From NCBI GenBank assembly GCA_907165065.1, contig OU015533.1, positions 25,498,578 through 25,562,577 of the forward strand: a DNA stretch of 64,000 nucleotides, in the 5' to 3' direction. The first letter of the stretch is position 1. Each line of letters starts with the position of its first letter. This DNA comes from Caprimulgus europaeus. Lineage: Eukaryota > Chordata > Aves > Caprimulgiformes > Caprimulgidae. Position numbers and translations under genes: made by a program. The notes under the pieces were generated by a model that had not been told where the DNA came from, ran no database searches, and saw only the letters and a program-made list of their open reading frames with translations. Shown here piece after piece: positions 22,882 through 34,178 of this stretch.

Positions 22882-25046
22882 CTGAAAACAACAAAAACAT
22901 AATCAGATATCAATGGTGAAATTGTTATATGCACATCCTTTTTGCTAGATTTTAGGAATATTTGTAATCATTTTCATAACCATTTACTCTTCTCAGTTTT
23001 AAATCACATTGACCTGGTGAAATGTGAAGAATGTAGGTTCTCAAGAAATTGCATAGCAAATTACTCTAGGGCACACTTGGCTAAGTTGGATGTGAAACTG
23101 TTATATTTAGTGAAGCTGTGATTTGGCTTTACAAGTATGCAGCAGGAGAAAAAGCTCTGCTTGACTCATTGCATGACCTTGTGCAGGTCATCCAGCCTTT
23201 GTTTGTCCATTAATCTCCTTTACCTAAAGAGAAAATAATCTCCATTTAAATTTTTTTTGAATGATCTGAAAATGTCTTGTTGGTGCAAAGCATTTGTATT
23301 CTCCAGTGGGAAGACAACTAGTAGCAACTGAAAAAAAATGTGAAGGTCTACAACCTATTTGGCTTTTAATAAGAAAAAAAAAAATGCCAGCAGGCTCTCT
23401 CTTAAAAGTAGTCTGTAAGTAGTGAACAATTTCATTTTACACAGAAGCATATTGGCATTAAAGATACAGAGAAAATTCTACTCTTTCTTAGAGAGTATGT
23501 CAGTGGAATTTTGCATATGGGCAGACAGCCACCTTTGAAATGTGAGCTAGGATATAAGGTAGCCACTGACACTGATGGTTTAAACAACTGCAGATCCATG
23601 TGAAATCTGAAAGAAAAATAGTGCGCTTTCTCTATGCCACAAGATCTTACTTTAAAATAGCACACTGACACTGGAAAAGCTCCTGTATCACGAGTATTTC
23701 ATATTTGCATGAACATATTTATTGATGTTGAATTGTGTAGGCTTTAAAAATGTAGCTAGTATCTTAATGTATCATACATCTATTAATGTTACGATTGCTC
23801 ATTAAAAAATTCCCCTGAGAGTATATCATGTCTTACTAAACAAGGGTTAACCTCATAACCTTCTCAATCTCTCTCTCTCAGATTTACTGTTGTTTACTTT
23901 GGCTTTTGCGCCTCATTTTGTGACAGTTCCAGGCATAAATGAAAAAATAGAGAAAGTGAAGTTTCTTTCACTGTGAGCAAAATATACGCTACCTTTCCAA
24001 AGGGTGAAATTTCTTCATTACATGAATTCCTTCATTGAAATCAATGCCTGATGTCTACATAGAAAAAGTGCGCAAGAGCAGACCTAGATATTGTATTGGG
24101 ATGTTGAGCTGCTTTTTATTGCCTTTACTGGCTATCTGGATGCTTGTTCCAGCTTGACAGAGGAATAGCCTTCTATCAAAGCTTTTCAGCTTTGAGAATG
24201 GGGGAAATTAGTTCGAATTAGAAAGAAATGACCAATATTTCATACTAACACAACATTAGTTTTTTGAAAGGAAGAAAAAGACAAATGTCTTGCATATAAT
24301 GCACTAAGATCTACTTCAGTTATAACTATGTTTTGAAGCTCAGCTAAAATATATGGAAGTAATCTAACAATATAATTAAACATTATGAAAGCTTATATAT
24401 ATATATATATGTAATTTCCTGACTCCAGAATAGATTTTTAAATCATTTAATTAAGTAGAATTGTCACCGAGCTCACACAAAGTTTATATATTTCATTGTC
24501 TGGGCAAATTTTGGCGATGAAGATCTGATCTTATATGGCTTTTTGTATAATTAGAATTGAAAGTATGCATCTGAAATGTCATGTTCCAGAAATAACCTTC
24601 CTAGCTATGAATGACAGCAGACAAGTGTTCCAGAGCTGCCATGTAATTGATACCTTAGCAGTTGATTCCCTTAAAAAGTCATCAGCGCTTAGCTGATACC
24701 ATATGCATTTTATCAGAGCTATTTTTGGAGCTTCTCAGTTTATCTCTCTGTAGCATAACCTTGAACACTCCCAAAAGAAAGGAGTTTTTAAGTTAAGCAG
24801 ATGCTTCCATCTGTTTTTCAAATCTTAATTTCTATGGTCGTTAACAAATATAAAAACTTTTTGCTGAATGTTATCAAAATTTAGTCCCAGAAATTTAAGA
24901 TATAATCTTGCCAGAGAATTTAAGTGCTCCATGTCTATACTCTGAAACCTATACCCCCCGTGAGCAAATTTATAAATAATAGATCATATCAGGATTATTA
25001 ATGACTGATAAAATACTCATTACACTAGCAGAAACATGCTACTAAC
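22882..25046. other. TTN intron 1
   Basis: 2.2 kb between the leader exon and the start-codon exon. AT-rich with one TA run. First introns of muscle genes often hold enhancers, but I cannot point to a specific site. Confidence 0.7.
24393..24410. repeat. (TA)n microsatellite
   Basis: Nine TA units in TTN intron 1. Confidence 0.9.
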
Positions 25047-25170
25047 CTGATCTCTCAAAGTGCCTGTAAGAGTGGGCTAAGCCCAACGAAATCTTCTTGA
25101 ACGACGTCCTTATCCACAGTAAGATTTTTTTAGACAATCCCAGCATGAGAATTGTAGAGCCTCTAATCAT
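25047..25170 (-). CDS. Upstream ORF in TTN leader (exon 1 part)
   Basis: A 44-codon reading frame starts at 25,168-25,170 (ATGATTAGAG), runs to the exon 1 donor, and continues in exon 2 from 22,881 to its TAA at 22,871-22,873. The peptide begins MIRGSTILMLGLSKKILLWI and ends HFERSECL. The start context is poor (T at -3, A at +4), so leaky scanning is expected. It would stop 2 nt before the titin ATG. It may regulate translation rather than make a stable peptide (inference). Confidence 0.5.
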
Positions 25171-25212
25171 AAAAACAAAACTACACAGTCTTGACAGTGT
25201 AGTTTTGTTTTT
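25171..25212 (-). promoter_or_regulatory. Perfect 16-bp stem-loop in TTN leader
   Basis: The arms at 25,171-25,186 and 25,197-25,212 are exact inverse complements (core ACAAAACTACAC / GTGTAGTTTTGT) with a 10-nt loop. In the mRNA the 3' foot of the stem is immediately followed by the uORF ATG. The stem is A-U rich at its base and G-C containing near the loop. Confidence 0.7.
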
Positions 25213-25282
25213 TTGCAATCCCTACACCCGAGGCGAGGCGGGGAATGCACGACTGCTCAGAAGTGCTAACATAGTTGTTTTG

Positions 25283-25344
25283 CTTTATATACCCCAGCTC
25301 TGCTGACAGGTCTGCCTCATCATGTCAGTGCCAGTTCTGATTGG
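25283..25344 (-). promoter_or_regulatory. TTN: TTN core promoter: TATA box and CCAAT box
   Basis: On the minus strand GGGGTATATAAAGC puts a consensus TATA box (TATATAAAG) at 25,283-25,291. A CCAAT box in AAACCAATCAG lies at 25,340-25,344, about 50 bp upstream. Both have normal spacing to a start near 25,258-25,261. No CpG island is evident upstream, in keeping with a tissue-restricted TATA promoter. Confidence 0.75.
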
Positions 25345-25810
25345 TTTCCTAAAAGAAAGTATCTTGTGAGAGGGGATTCACTCTATGTAACCATACACCA
25401 CCTTTTGGTTTGACTGACAATGCCAATTTTGGAAGCACAAAAGGGATTCACTGCAGAAAAAATAATCTGTTCCAAAGATTTTGATTTATAATTCAATTTC
25501 ATCTACAATGTGCAGTTTACAAGCCATTGCAAATTTCCTAATAATGATTATGAAAGTAATAAAGAAGCTTTTCAGCAGAGGATACGGACAAATCAGAAGT
25601 AGTCATACCAGTGAGATTCAGCCTTACTCTCCTTCATTATAAAACATCCAAGAAGCTACCAAACGCATCTGTCAATCACCAGACTAAATAAGTAAGCTGA
25701 GCTCAGACATGTGGCTGCACACTAGAAGACACTGTTTAAATTGTTTTTTCCATAACTTTCAATTCTAAAATTGTATTTGGTAATATAGAGAGATTTGGTG
25801 CTTTTTTGTT

Positions 25811-25836
25811 TTATTTATTTATTTATTTATTTATTT
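25811..25836. repeat. (TTTA)n microsatellite upstream of TTN
   Basis: Six or more ATTT units about 550 bp upstream of the TTN start site. On the minus strand it contains overlapping AATAAA hexamers. Confidence 0.9.
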
Positions 25837-28373
25837 CCTTCACAATTTTTCTGTTGGATGTTCCAAGCAGCTAAGCTAACAAACAATAGCATACTTAGTG
25901 TGGAAATATAAATTCTGTGAAAGTAGTCTAACACAGACAACTACAGTAATTTCTAAAATAGAGGATTTTAAGTCTAACATCTTTTTTTCTAGACCTGTGG
26001 AGGCCTTGTGCAGAGTTAATCATCCATGGAATAGCATATTAGTTGGTGAACTTCCACTAGCTCAGCTTCATCAGTCTATGCAGCTAATTGTACCATTAGA
26101 TTGGTTGTCTCAGTTGTCGGAGTTAGAAGACTACTCTCCTCTATAGCTGGAACAGGAAGTGTTTTGCCACACCACCACATCTGCCTCTTTCCATTGTTGC
26201 CTTATTATTCAGAAATCCTTTTCCTTCCCTATGAAGTGGGATATATATAACACATATCTAGCAAACTCTTTAAGCACATAACTGGCTCACAAGACTACTT
26301 ACATGCTTAAAGTCAAGCATTTGCTTAGCTAATTTGGTAAATGGAGGACTTCAGTCTGCTGTTACCGAGATCTATATTGAAAAGGATCTCCCAGAGGATA
26401 CCTACAGAAGCAAACACAGCTGCACTTGTGTTTGAACACAACCTGAACGAAACCTCCAGCAGGAACCCCAGAAAATGGAGAGAGAGAATACCAACACTAT
26501 GATTCCTGCAAGTGGGTACTATACTATAGTTTGTGGATCTGAAGGAAACAAGAAAGGACATATTGCTATGATCTCATAAAATAACTTCAGAAATTTGATC
26601 TGACCCTTAGTTTATCCATCCCATAAGTTAACTTTATGACTACTCTTAGCATGCAGCAGTAACAGCAGCAACAGAAACTGGAGGAATAGTCTCTACACTG
26701 GTACTATCTGAACTCTCACAGAGGTTGGAAGTCAGAGTACTATGGCTCATTTTTAACTTTCTGTTGCAAATAGATGTCAGAGCACCTAATCTCCCTGAAT
26801 AAGACTTAGTATGGTAACAAATGTAAGTCTTTACATTAATGGAGAGGACAAGTTAGATCTACTAAAAGACAAAATATGTCCAAAGAAATCTGTGTAAAGG
26901 GTATCTAATTTCTGATTCTAAATCAGAAAAACTTGCTAAATTAGCATATGGCTGTTTTTCTCTATATTTGAACACTTAAATATTCAGTGAAAAATCAAAC
27001 AGAGAAAGAACACAGGTTAGAATCTATCTGCAAACTTAATAAACACAACCAGCTTAATGACGATGTCTAAGTCAAATAAACAATGAAAAAGTTTATGAAC
27101 ATGCAATAACTTCTGAATGACAGAAATGTGCAAACTGTCACTTTTGAAGTTATGAGATGGCTAGAAATCCAAATTTTTCTATTTCAATCAAGTCAACAAT
27201 TGATGACAATAATAGAAAGTTAAAAGGAAAAAAAAATGCTGCATTCAAATATATAAACCAAATACAATGTATTTTTAATATAAGTTCCCTATTTTTTTTG
27301 TAAGTTTTATGTTTGCTTTTGATCACTACTAAATCTATTTCCATTCCAACAAAAGTTCATACCTTCTCAACTTTTTTTGCTTCTGCTGGTAAATTCAGAA
27401 ATTGAACAGCGAAATATTTCTCTCATGCTCTTGAGGACATATGAAATATTTATATCACATGCCTTCTGTTAACAGAATAACTATCAGCCCAGTGTGATTT
27501 CTACATGTTTAGTAGAAGGATGACTTCAGTCTTCTTATTGTGTAGCAAAGGCACTGCTGGTAAAAGCAACATTATTTCTTTGCTCCAGGATCAAACAAAA
27601 GTCAGATCCAGATAACAAAAAAGACATTTTTTTTCAGGCAGACATACAAATTGGGTATTGTTATGAAAATTTCAGCATTTACTTCAGTCTGATATTGTTT
27701 TAAATATAAACTATGTATTTCCAATATTACTATAGTATACATCTTATATTGTAGGCCAAAAATAAATTTAAGAAATAGCAGGTAAACTTTGACACAATAA
27801 AACATTCTGGATACCAGCAACGATTACTTTAGTAGGCCCACATGAAGATGCCTTGAAAGTGTAAGACTCTAGTGAGAACTTAAAGACAAACTTCTTTCTT
27901 GAACACTGAAAGCTTCAAATTGCCACTTAGGCAAGTTTTCAATGTGCTTTTCTGAAGCAGAGTTTCCTAATTTGTTTTTTATAAAAATCACATCCTTTCT
28001 TTTTCTTCATTATTTGTCAAACAGTAATAGTGTACAGTTTTCTATTTTTGAAAAAAAAAATTGCTTTCCCTCCTCCCATCCACCTTCATTCTTTAAACTT
28101 AGAAATAACTAAAAAAATCTTAACTGTTAAACCATTAAATCCTGACCTGAAATCAAAATGCATCTCCACCACCTTCATCAACTCCCCTTCCCTTGCAAAT
28201 GCTATAAACAGTACTTTGTAATGACACCTTTAGAACCTTAAATAAAGGTTACAAAACACATTCTATTCACAAGAATAACCACGTTTGTGTACTGCAGCTG
28301 AATTCTGAGAAGCTGCAGCATTTTCAGATGCTAATGTCTCTTATTTGTGCTATTGTAATTGTTTATGCAGGAT

Positions 28374-28805
28374 ATATCACAGAATCACCGGGGTTGGAAC
28401 GGATCTCAGGAGATCTAGTCCAACCCCGCTGCTAAAGCAGGTTTCCTACAGCAGGTTGCACAGAAAAGCACCCAGGAGGGTTTTGAACATCTCCAGAGAT
28501 GGAGATTCCATAACCTCTCTGGGCAGCCTATTCCAGTGTTTTGTCATCCTCACAGTAAAGACGTTTTTCCTTAGGTTTGTATGGAACTTCTGGTGTTCCA
28601 GTTTTTGCCCATTGCCCCTTGTCCTGTCACTGGGTACTGCTGAAAAGAGCCCGGCATCCATTTGGCCGCTGCACTTCAGGTATTTATAGACACTGATAAG
28701 ATCCCCTCTCAGTCTTCTCTTCTCCAGGCTGAAGAGTCCCAGCTCTCCCAGCCTTTCCTCATACAGGAGATGCTCCAAGCCCCTAATCATATGAATCCTT
28801 TTCAA
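28374..28805 (-). mobile_element. CR1 LINE fragment, 3' end
   Basis: Read on the minus strand, it has the CR1 3' end: GACTAGATC...CGTTCCAACCCCGG and a GTGATTCTGTGATAT tail. An open frame (28,446-28,862, minus) encodes the conserved C-terminal CR1 motifs LRGDLISVYKYLK, SDRTRGNGQKL and [10 protein letters not shown]. It is 5'-truncated and non-autonomous, and lies just downstream of the CCDC141 stop. Confidence 0.93.
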
Positions 28806-28987
28806 TACAAACCAAAACTCTGCTTCCAGAAAAGTTTTACTTGTTACTGGAGAAAGCACCATCAGTTGTTCCCAAGCAGAAAAGAGATAACTAAGCCACT
28901 AACCAATTTTTGAAACTGTATTTTAGATATTTCATCTGTGAACAACTTACTGGGAACTGCAACTAAAGTTAAAAGGGTATAGAATGC

Positions 28988-29051
28988 TTAGCAGGGTTCA
29001 TATTCACTGACTTCATGTTGATAGTCACTCATATCATCTTCTTGGAAAACT
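28988..29051 (-). CDS. CCDC141: CCDC141 probable last exon with stop
   Basis: 64 nt. The acceptor is AATCTTCTCTTTAG, and the first base completes the AG left by the preceding exon, so the phase fits. It encodes RVFQEDDMSDYQHEVSEYEP then C and a TAA at 28,988-28,990. The acidic, tyrosine-containing tail reads as real coding sequence, and the phase match would occur by chance only one time in three. The alternative is termination in the previous exon. Confidence 0.6.
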
Positions 29052-32000
29052 CTAAAGAGAAGATTTACAGACATCACTTTTCCCAAGTTTTCCTTGTATA
29101 TTATTTCTTTATATATCATCCCTACACATTTACATGAGAACAAAAAAGGAATAAAAATGTTACTTAGCACCTCATCTTAGAAAGCAGGACCCTACTAACA
29201 AAACTTGAGATACTGAGTAAAAAATATATTTACTAACTGTTTCACTTCCTTCCACAAAACAATAATTAAAATCATAATAGTGGACAGATTTTAACTAGCA
29301 TTGAGATACTCCTTAGAATTTTATAGAAACATGCACCTATGATTTATAAAATGAAAAGGAACAAGCACACTTACCATGTTTCATAACAGATCCATTCCCT
29401 GGGAACACTTGGCACAATAGCTGTGTTCCTCACTGGCAAAAGAAAGTTGCTGGACTTTTTGTTTATTTGTTTATAAATACCACTTCCTACTATTGTAAGA
29501 AAATCATAATGATGAACATATATACGGATTCCTGTTTTGACTCATGTATTATTCAGAAAAACACTAAGATTTTTTTTTTTTTTTAGGTAAAATAATGTTT
29601 TGTGAATCAAGGGGAAAAAAAAGCCCACCTCAAATATTAAAGTTCAAGTTGTTCTTACAGGCTGACAACCAAGACGAAAAGCAAGCAGAATCCAATCTTT
29701 AAATTTGCTGAGGAATCAAGATCAGCAGGTACTGAATTCGCCATTCGTTTTTACAGAATGAATTTTTAAATAGGAAATCTCATATGCCATACTTACAGAT
29801 TCCAGTTAATAAAAGAACATACATTTTAGGTTTGATTTTCTGGAGGGAGGAGATGTCTGATATGTACTTTGTCAGTCCTCTGAATGTGACCGCATGTAGA
29901 AACACAGTATTTTCTGTGAAACCTTTAAATCTAAACAATATGTAGAAAGGAGGGGCTTAATTGTCAGAAAGGTAATTGTATGGGATACACAAGATGTTAG
30001 ATATTTGTCTCCATTTCATTTTGGAAAAAACTGTTTGTGAGAGATACAGGGTAAATAAGCAGAATAAGGACCTCAGTCCTCAGCTACTATATTTATGTGC
30101 ACATAGACACAGCCTTGTGACTCTACTATGGGCAGGATGCCATTGAGTTTTCCATAACGTCAAGCAAGTGATTTATGGGATCAGGTGAAGACATGTACAT
30201 GATATTTTTTTCAGCTCATTTCCTCTCTATGCCTGTACTCTAATTTGGAGATAAATTTAAGTTTCTGTCAGCCAACCTGTACCTTGTTGGAGACAAATGT
30301 TTAATGTTTTGGCATTCTGACTTAAGCAACCCTCAAAAATTTTATTTCAGTCCCAGTTTTACAGAGATGACAGAGATAAAGCACAAACTTCCTGCATTGC
30401 TTAAATCCATATTTGCGAGTGCATATACAAACCCAGTGTAGGCCTAACGAATGTTTATGTAAAGAATGACAAAATGTTGAACAATAGGCAGTTGCACAAT
30501 ACACGTATACCTGTGGCACTGGCCAAGCCATAGCCTGTACACTGAAGCAGAAGTCTGAGTAGCATGAATCATTTGCAGGGTAGGACTTTGAAAATCTGAA
30601 TCAGAAGACCAAGATGAAGTTATTCCCAAAACTAACTAGATGTTCTGTTGGTTATTGTGCTGGTCAAACAGCCATTCAAAATGGGATGTTTTCTGAACTA
30701 CTTTTTTCAATGCTGCAGATGGATGACACTGCAAGTTCTCCTCCTTCTCTGCAAATAGCTTTGCAATGAAGTTAAAAAGACACCTAGAGACTGAATTCAA
30801 GAGATGGAGACAAAAATTTCATCATGTTAATGACTGCCCTACAATCCAAAAGATTGTATTTCAGTTCAAGTTTTCTTTGTAACCTGAATGCTGTGGGTCT
30901 TGTAGAATTCTATCACTGGGAAGTCCTTAGCTGAAATAAGGATATACTTTGAAACTAGCACAGGTGTCACTTCATAGTACACTCGTTTGGATTGTAAATG
31001 ACATGCATCAACTAGAAATATACTGCTTTGTCACAGGAATCCAGTCCTGAAAGTAGAAGAAATATAGCAGAAGACTTCTCCATTATGCTGCCTTAAAAAG
31101 ACTCTCTCGTCCCTGAAGATATTCTTGGCAGTAAGCATGCATTAGACAACGTTTGCTATTAGTAGTAACTATTCCTTTTGATGTCCAGCCTCCTCAAATT
31201 GTCTCAAAGCTGTTAGAAATAAGGTAAGGAACACTATATTTAATAAAACTGAGAATTCTGTATTTAAAAACTCATTTTGGTTTAAGTCGTCGGTTTTTTG
31301 TGTCTGAATTCTCTCTATAAGTTAGTGGGAAGAACTATTGATGGAATTAATGGAATTTGTAGAAAAATAAAACAGTGGGCAGTGATGAATCACCAAGGAA
31401 ATCTGTAATTTTAAAGGCTAATGCCTTTTTTTCCCTGTTGTCATCTTCTGTTAGATTGTCCAACAAACCAGAACAAAACCACAAATTAGGAATCACCATC
31501 TAATAAATGCTGTGCACAATTAAATTTCATTCATGATTTATTTATAAAGAAATGAAATATAAATTGTAACCTAGGTATAAATCAAACAGCACTCGAAGAT
31601 TCATCTTCTCCTCATCCATGGACAATATCTACTAATGGACACAGCAAACAGCATGAATACTTTCAAGAATCAGGCATCTTGCAGTTCAGTCCGTCTTCTG
31701 ATCCTCTGCAGCAGGCTGGAGAACAGAATCATGTTCAAAATTGAAGCTAATCTCTTGTTGCCTTTCAGGTTCAAGGTACACTCCTTGGAGCCAGAGTTTC
31801 TCTTTAAACCTGTTTTAAAAAGGTCAGTTTTAATGGTGTCAGTTGCAGCATTCCCTTTCATAGGCAGCTTTGTGTTGGTTGGTATAGACTGTTCTCTGTG
31901 GTTTTGAGACAATATGAGACCAGAGATCAAATAGCAATTCCAGACAGAACAAACTTATCTCACTGTCAATAACAAATAACTAGAGGGCACTTAGGTTATA

Positions 32001-33518
32001 AAGAACAGAAGAGTTGAGAAAAATTAGAATTTTGACCTTTTTGTATGATCTATGTGTTTTAACTATACTGAATTCTCTATGTGCCCTAAATTAAAATTAT
32101 TTTGCATTTAATTTTTTTTGCTTTGGAATATCTGCCATCTCACAGCAATACAGAAAAAAAAAGAAGAAAATACATAGGATCAATGCTTGATCAGCTAGAC
32201 ATGAGGGAAAGTGTGCAGGCAGCTTATGATGAAATGAGAACAGCTTTTTAATCAACATAGGCAATAATTTTCCTTTCCTTTTCCATGTTGCTCTACATCT
32301 AGAGAGACAATGTTCAGGAACTTAAAGACAAAAGAACACTGCTCTTTCTTTTTTCCTATGGCTTTTTGCTGTAGAATTCACTATGTATGAAAATTTCTGA
32401 AAACATTCAGACACTTTTAGGCAACAAATGCACTTTTATGTGACCAGTGTAAACTTAACATTCTGAGCAGACTATGAAAGACTAGCCCAACAACAATACC
32501 ACAGATTCTCAACCATTTTCCCAGGTCACATTAACCATCACTTCTTTAAAGCCATGAGACTCCTGGAGCCTCTTTTCCATCACATTGCTCCATGTATCTT
32601 CTATAGAGAAAGCTATTTTACTGTATTGTCATGAAACCAGCTTTTCATCTTAAATGCCAATTTCAGAGTTGTGTAATAAACATTATCAATAGAATTGTTC
32701 CAGTATTTTCTATTTAAAACCTCTGACAGCAAATCTTATGTGCACAGCCACTTCCTAATCCTCACCTACATCCATACTTTACCTCAGCTTATCTGATATT
32801 TCCAGTGAAGTAGTGAACTGAGTAGAGTAGACCAGATTAGTAACAGTCACAGTGTATAAACACTCTCTCATCCCTGAATACATTACTCAAAGACAGGCAT
32901 TTCTAGCTCCATAAACTACAGAAGGTTATCAGAGCCTAAATTCAGGAGGCAAGATTCAACCTTGTGCAAGCAGTCACCACAAGGACCATTCACTTCATAT
33001 ATCTATCTCATTTAATCTTCTGAAATTGCACAGTGGGAAGTTTTTGTCGTCTTTAACCAATTAATGAACAATGACTGTTCCTGTGCTATCAGGATTGCTA
33101 CTTATTCTTATTAGCAGAAAATTTACTAGAAAACTTTCTTTACATATTCTGTTATTGAAACTTCATGTTCATGCAGTAGTATCAATTTAAACTTCTGGAA
33201 CACTTTGTATCTTTGAGCTGTTCAATCTTACATCAATATCTAGATTAAGATACCTAGATTTAAAAAAAATATATATTTCACTAAACTAAATACCTTATTG
33301 TACAAACTCCATTTTCTATTGTATTACAAGGTCTTTCATCTAATAAACTGTGTATCTTCTGATTAAGAATTAAGTGTAAAAGACAGTCACACATTATGCA
33401 CTTAATCTACATTATGCAAGGATTCATAGTATTAGGAAGAGTGTTTGGCATGTGCTTTGTAAATTATGGTCCGTGCAGCTACTGGAGTATTACAAGACAT
33501 ATCACAGCTGCAAGTTAC
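29052..33518. other. CCDC141 last intron (inferred)
   Basis: 4.5 kb, AT-rich, nothing recognisable. It would be 3' UTR and intergenic DNA if the gene ends at the TAA at 33,515-33,517. Confidence 0.55.
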
Positions 33519-33684
33519 CTTACTGGGAGATGCTTAGCCACTGGCCTTTGATCTTGGACACAATGTGTGTCACAGGCCTGTACTAGCTCAGTTGTAGTGA
33601 CATTCACTTCTTCTGAAAAGTATCCATCTTCCCATTCCGATTTAGCCTGAGTTACAGTAGAAGTTTCTGAGGTTTTATTTTTCT
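33519..33684 (-). CDS. CCDC141: CCDC141 exon after the second Ig domain
   Basis: 166 nt; phase in 1, phase out 2. The acceptor is GTTTTGTTTCAG and the donor AG|GTAACT. It encodes KNKTSETSTVTQAKSEWEDG, then YFSEEVNVTTTELVQACDTH and KHLPV. It is acidic and unstructured-looking. If the donor is not used, the frame meets TAA at 33,515-33,517, only one complete codon (AGG) after GTA, giving a shorter C terminus. Confidence 0.75.
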
Positions 33685-33774
33685 CTGAAACAAAACATGT
33701 ACATTAGCAGAGCAGAAACAAGATGCTCATTTAATACGGCAAAAACATGCCTAAAAGCTGTGGGGATAAATCAC

Positions 33775-33904
33775 CTGTCACTGTTACGAAAGCAGAACAG
33801 TGTGCCTTTCCAATTTCATTGCTGGCAACACAGATATATTTCCCAGTATCAGCAAGGACTACATTTCTTTTTAAAAGGTAATAGGTATCTCCTAATTTCT
33901 CAAT
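33775..33904 (-). CDS. CCDC141: CCDC141 second Ig domain, second half
   Basis: 130 nt; phase in 0, phase out 1. The acceptor is GTTGTTTTACAG and the donor GTGATT. It encodes IEKLGDTYYLLKRNVVLADT then GKYICVASNEIGKAHCSAFV and TVT. The F-strand D-T-G-x-Y-x-C motif is complete, pairing with Cys in the previous exon (LILHC). Confidence 0.9.
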
Positions 33905-34002
33905 CTGTAAAACAACAGAATGCACATAGGAGATTATTAGTAGCATAAAGCAAAATATATTATCTTTCTCCTAAGAAATATGTCAAGAACATTAGAACAT
34001 AC

Positions 34003-34157
34003 ACTGATGTCTCCAGATACCACTTCTGTACCATCCTTCATCCAACAGACATATGGCTTGGGCTTTCCATGTATAGTGCAATGCAGTATTAAATCTTCTC
34101 CTTCTTGTAGAGTGGTGTGTCCAAATTTTTGTATGAAGTTTGGTTGTTTTCCTTCTA
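34003..34157 (-). CDS. CCDC141: CCDC141 second Ig domain, first half
   Basis: 155 nt; phase in 1, phase out 0. The acceptor is TTTATTTATTTAG, made of a (TTTA)n microsatellite; the donor is GTATGT. It encodes VEGKQPNFIQKFGHTTLQEG, the B-strand EDLILHCTIHGKPKP and the C-strand YVCWMKDGTEVVSGDIS. This is a typical I-set Ig A-C strand set, close in style to titin Igs. Confidence 0.9.
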
Positions 34158-34159
34158 CT

Positions 34160-34178
34160 AAATAAATAAATAAATAAA
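34160..34178. repeat. (AAAT)n microsatellite at a splice acceptor
   Basis: Nearly five AAAT units whose minus-strand copy (TTTA)n forms the acceptor tract of the CCDC141 exon ending at 34,157. Confidence 0.9.

Larger units (their letters stand above)
1..25260 (-). other. TTN: TTN (titin) gene, 5' portion
   Basis: Titin is the giant sarcomeric spring spanning from Z-disc to M-line, with its N terminus anchored in the Z-disc. The window holds the promoter, exon 1 and 25 coding exons. Exon coordinates were set by hand from AG/GT sites, and reading phase is continuous across every junction, giving 1,649 codons from the ATG at 22,866-22,868 to the left edge. The product follows the known titin order: Ig Z1-Z2, SPxR linker, Z-repeats, Z-disc insertion, Ig Z3-Z7, first I-band Ig. 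Residue numbers below are local, and exon numbers are local too (exon 1 = the leader exon). Identification rests on near-identity to vertebrate titin as I recall it, for example MTTKAPTFTQPLQS at the start. Confidence 0.98.
25047..25260 (-). other. TTN: TTN exon 1, non-coding leader
   Basis: About 214 nt from the start site inferred 25-35 nt after the TATA box to the donor AG|GTTAGT (GT at 25,045-25,046). It contains a GC-rich first 40 nt, a 16-bp hairpin (25,171-25,212) and an upstream ATG (25,168-25,170). The position upstream of exon 2 and the TATA spacing support it. The 5' end is an estimate to within about 5 nt. Confidence 0.8.
25345..28987. other. CCDC141-TTN intergenic region
   Basis: About 3.6 kb between the CCDC141 stop and the TTN promoter. 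It must hold the CCDC141 3' UTR and the TTN upstream control region. It contains the (TTTA)n tract and the CR1 fragment. I cannot assign a poly(A) signal; the nearest canonical AATAAA on the minus strand is in the (TTTA)n tract. Confidence 0.6.

Noticed and set aside
25898-26146. 82-residue plus-strand frame upstream of TTN as a divergent gene
   Set aside because: No promoter or downstream exon seen; not distinguishable from chance.
28446-28862. 138-residue open frame on the minus strand
   Set aside because: It is the C-terminal part of CR1 ORF2 ([16 protein letters not shown]), 5'-truncated; a LINE remnant, not a host gene.
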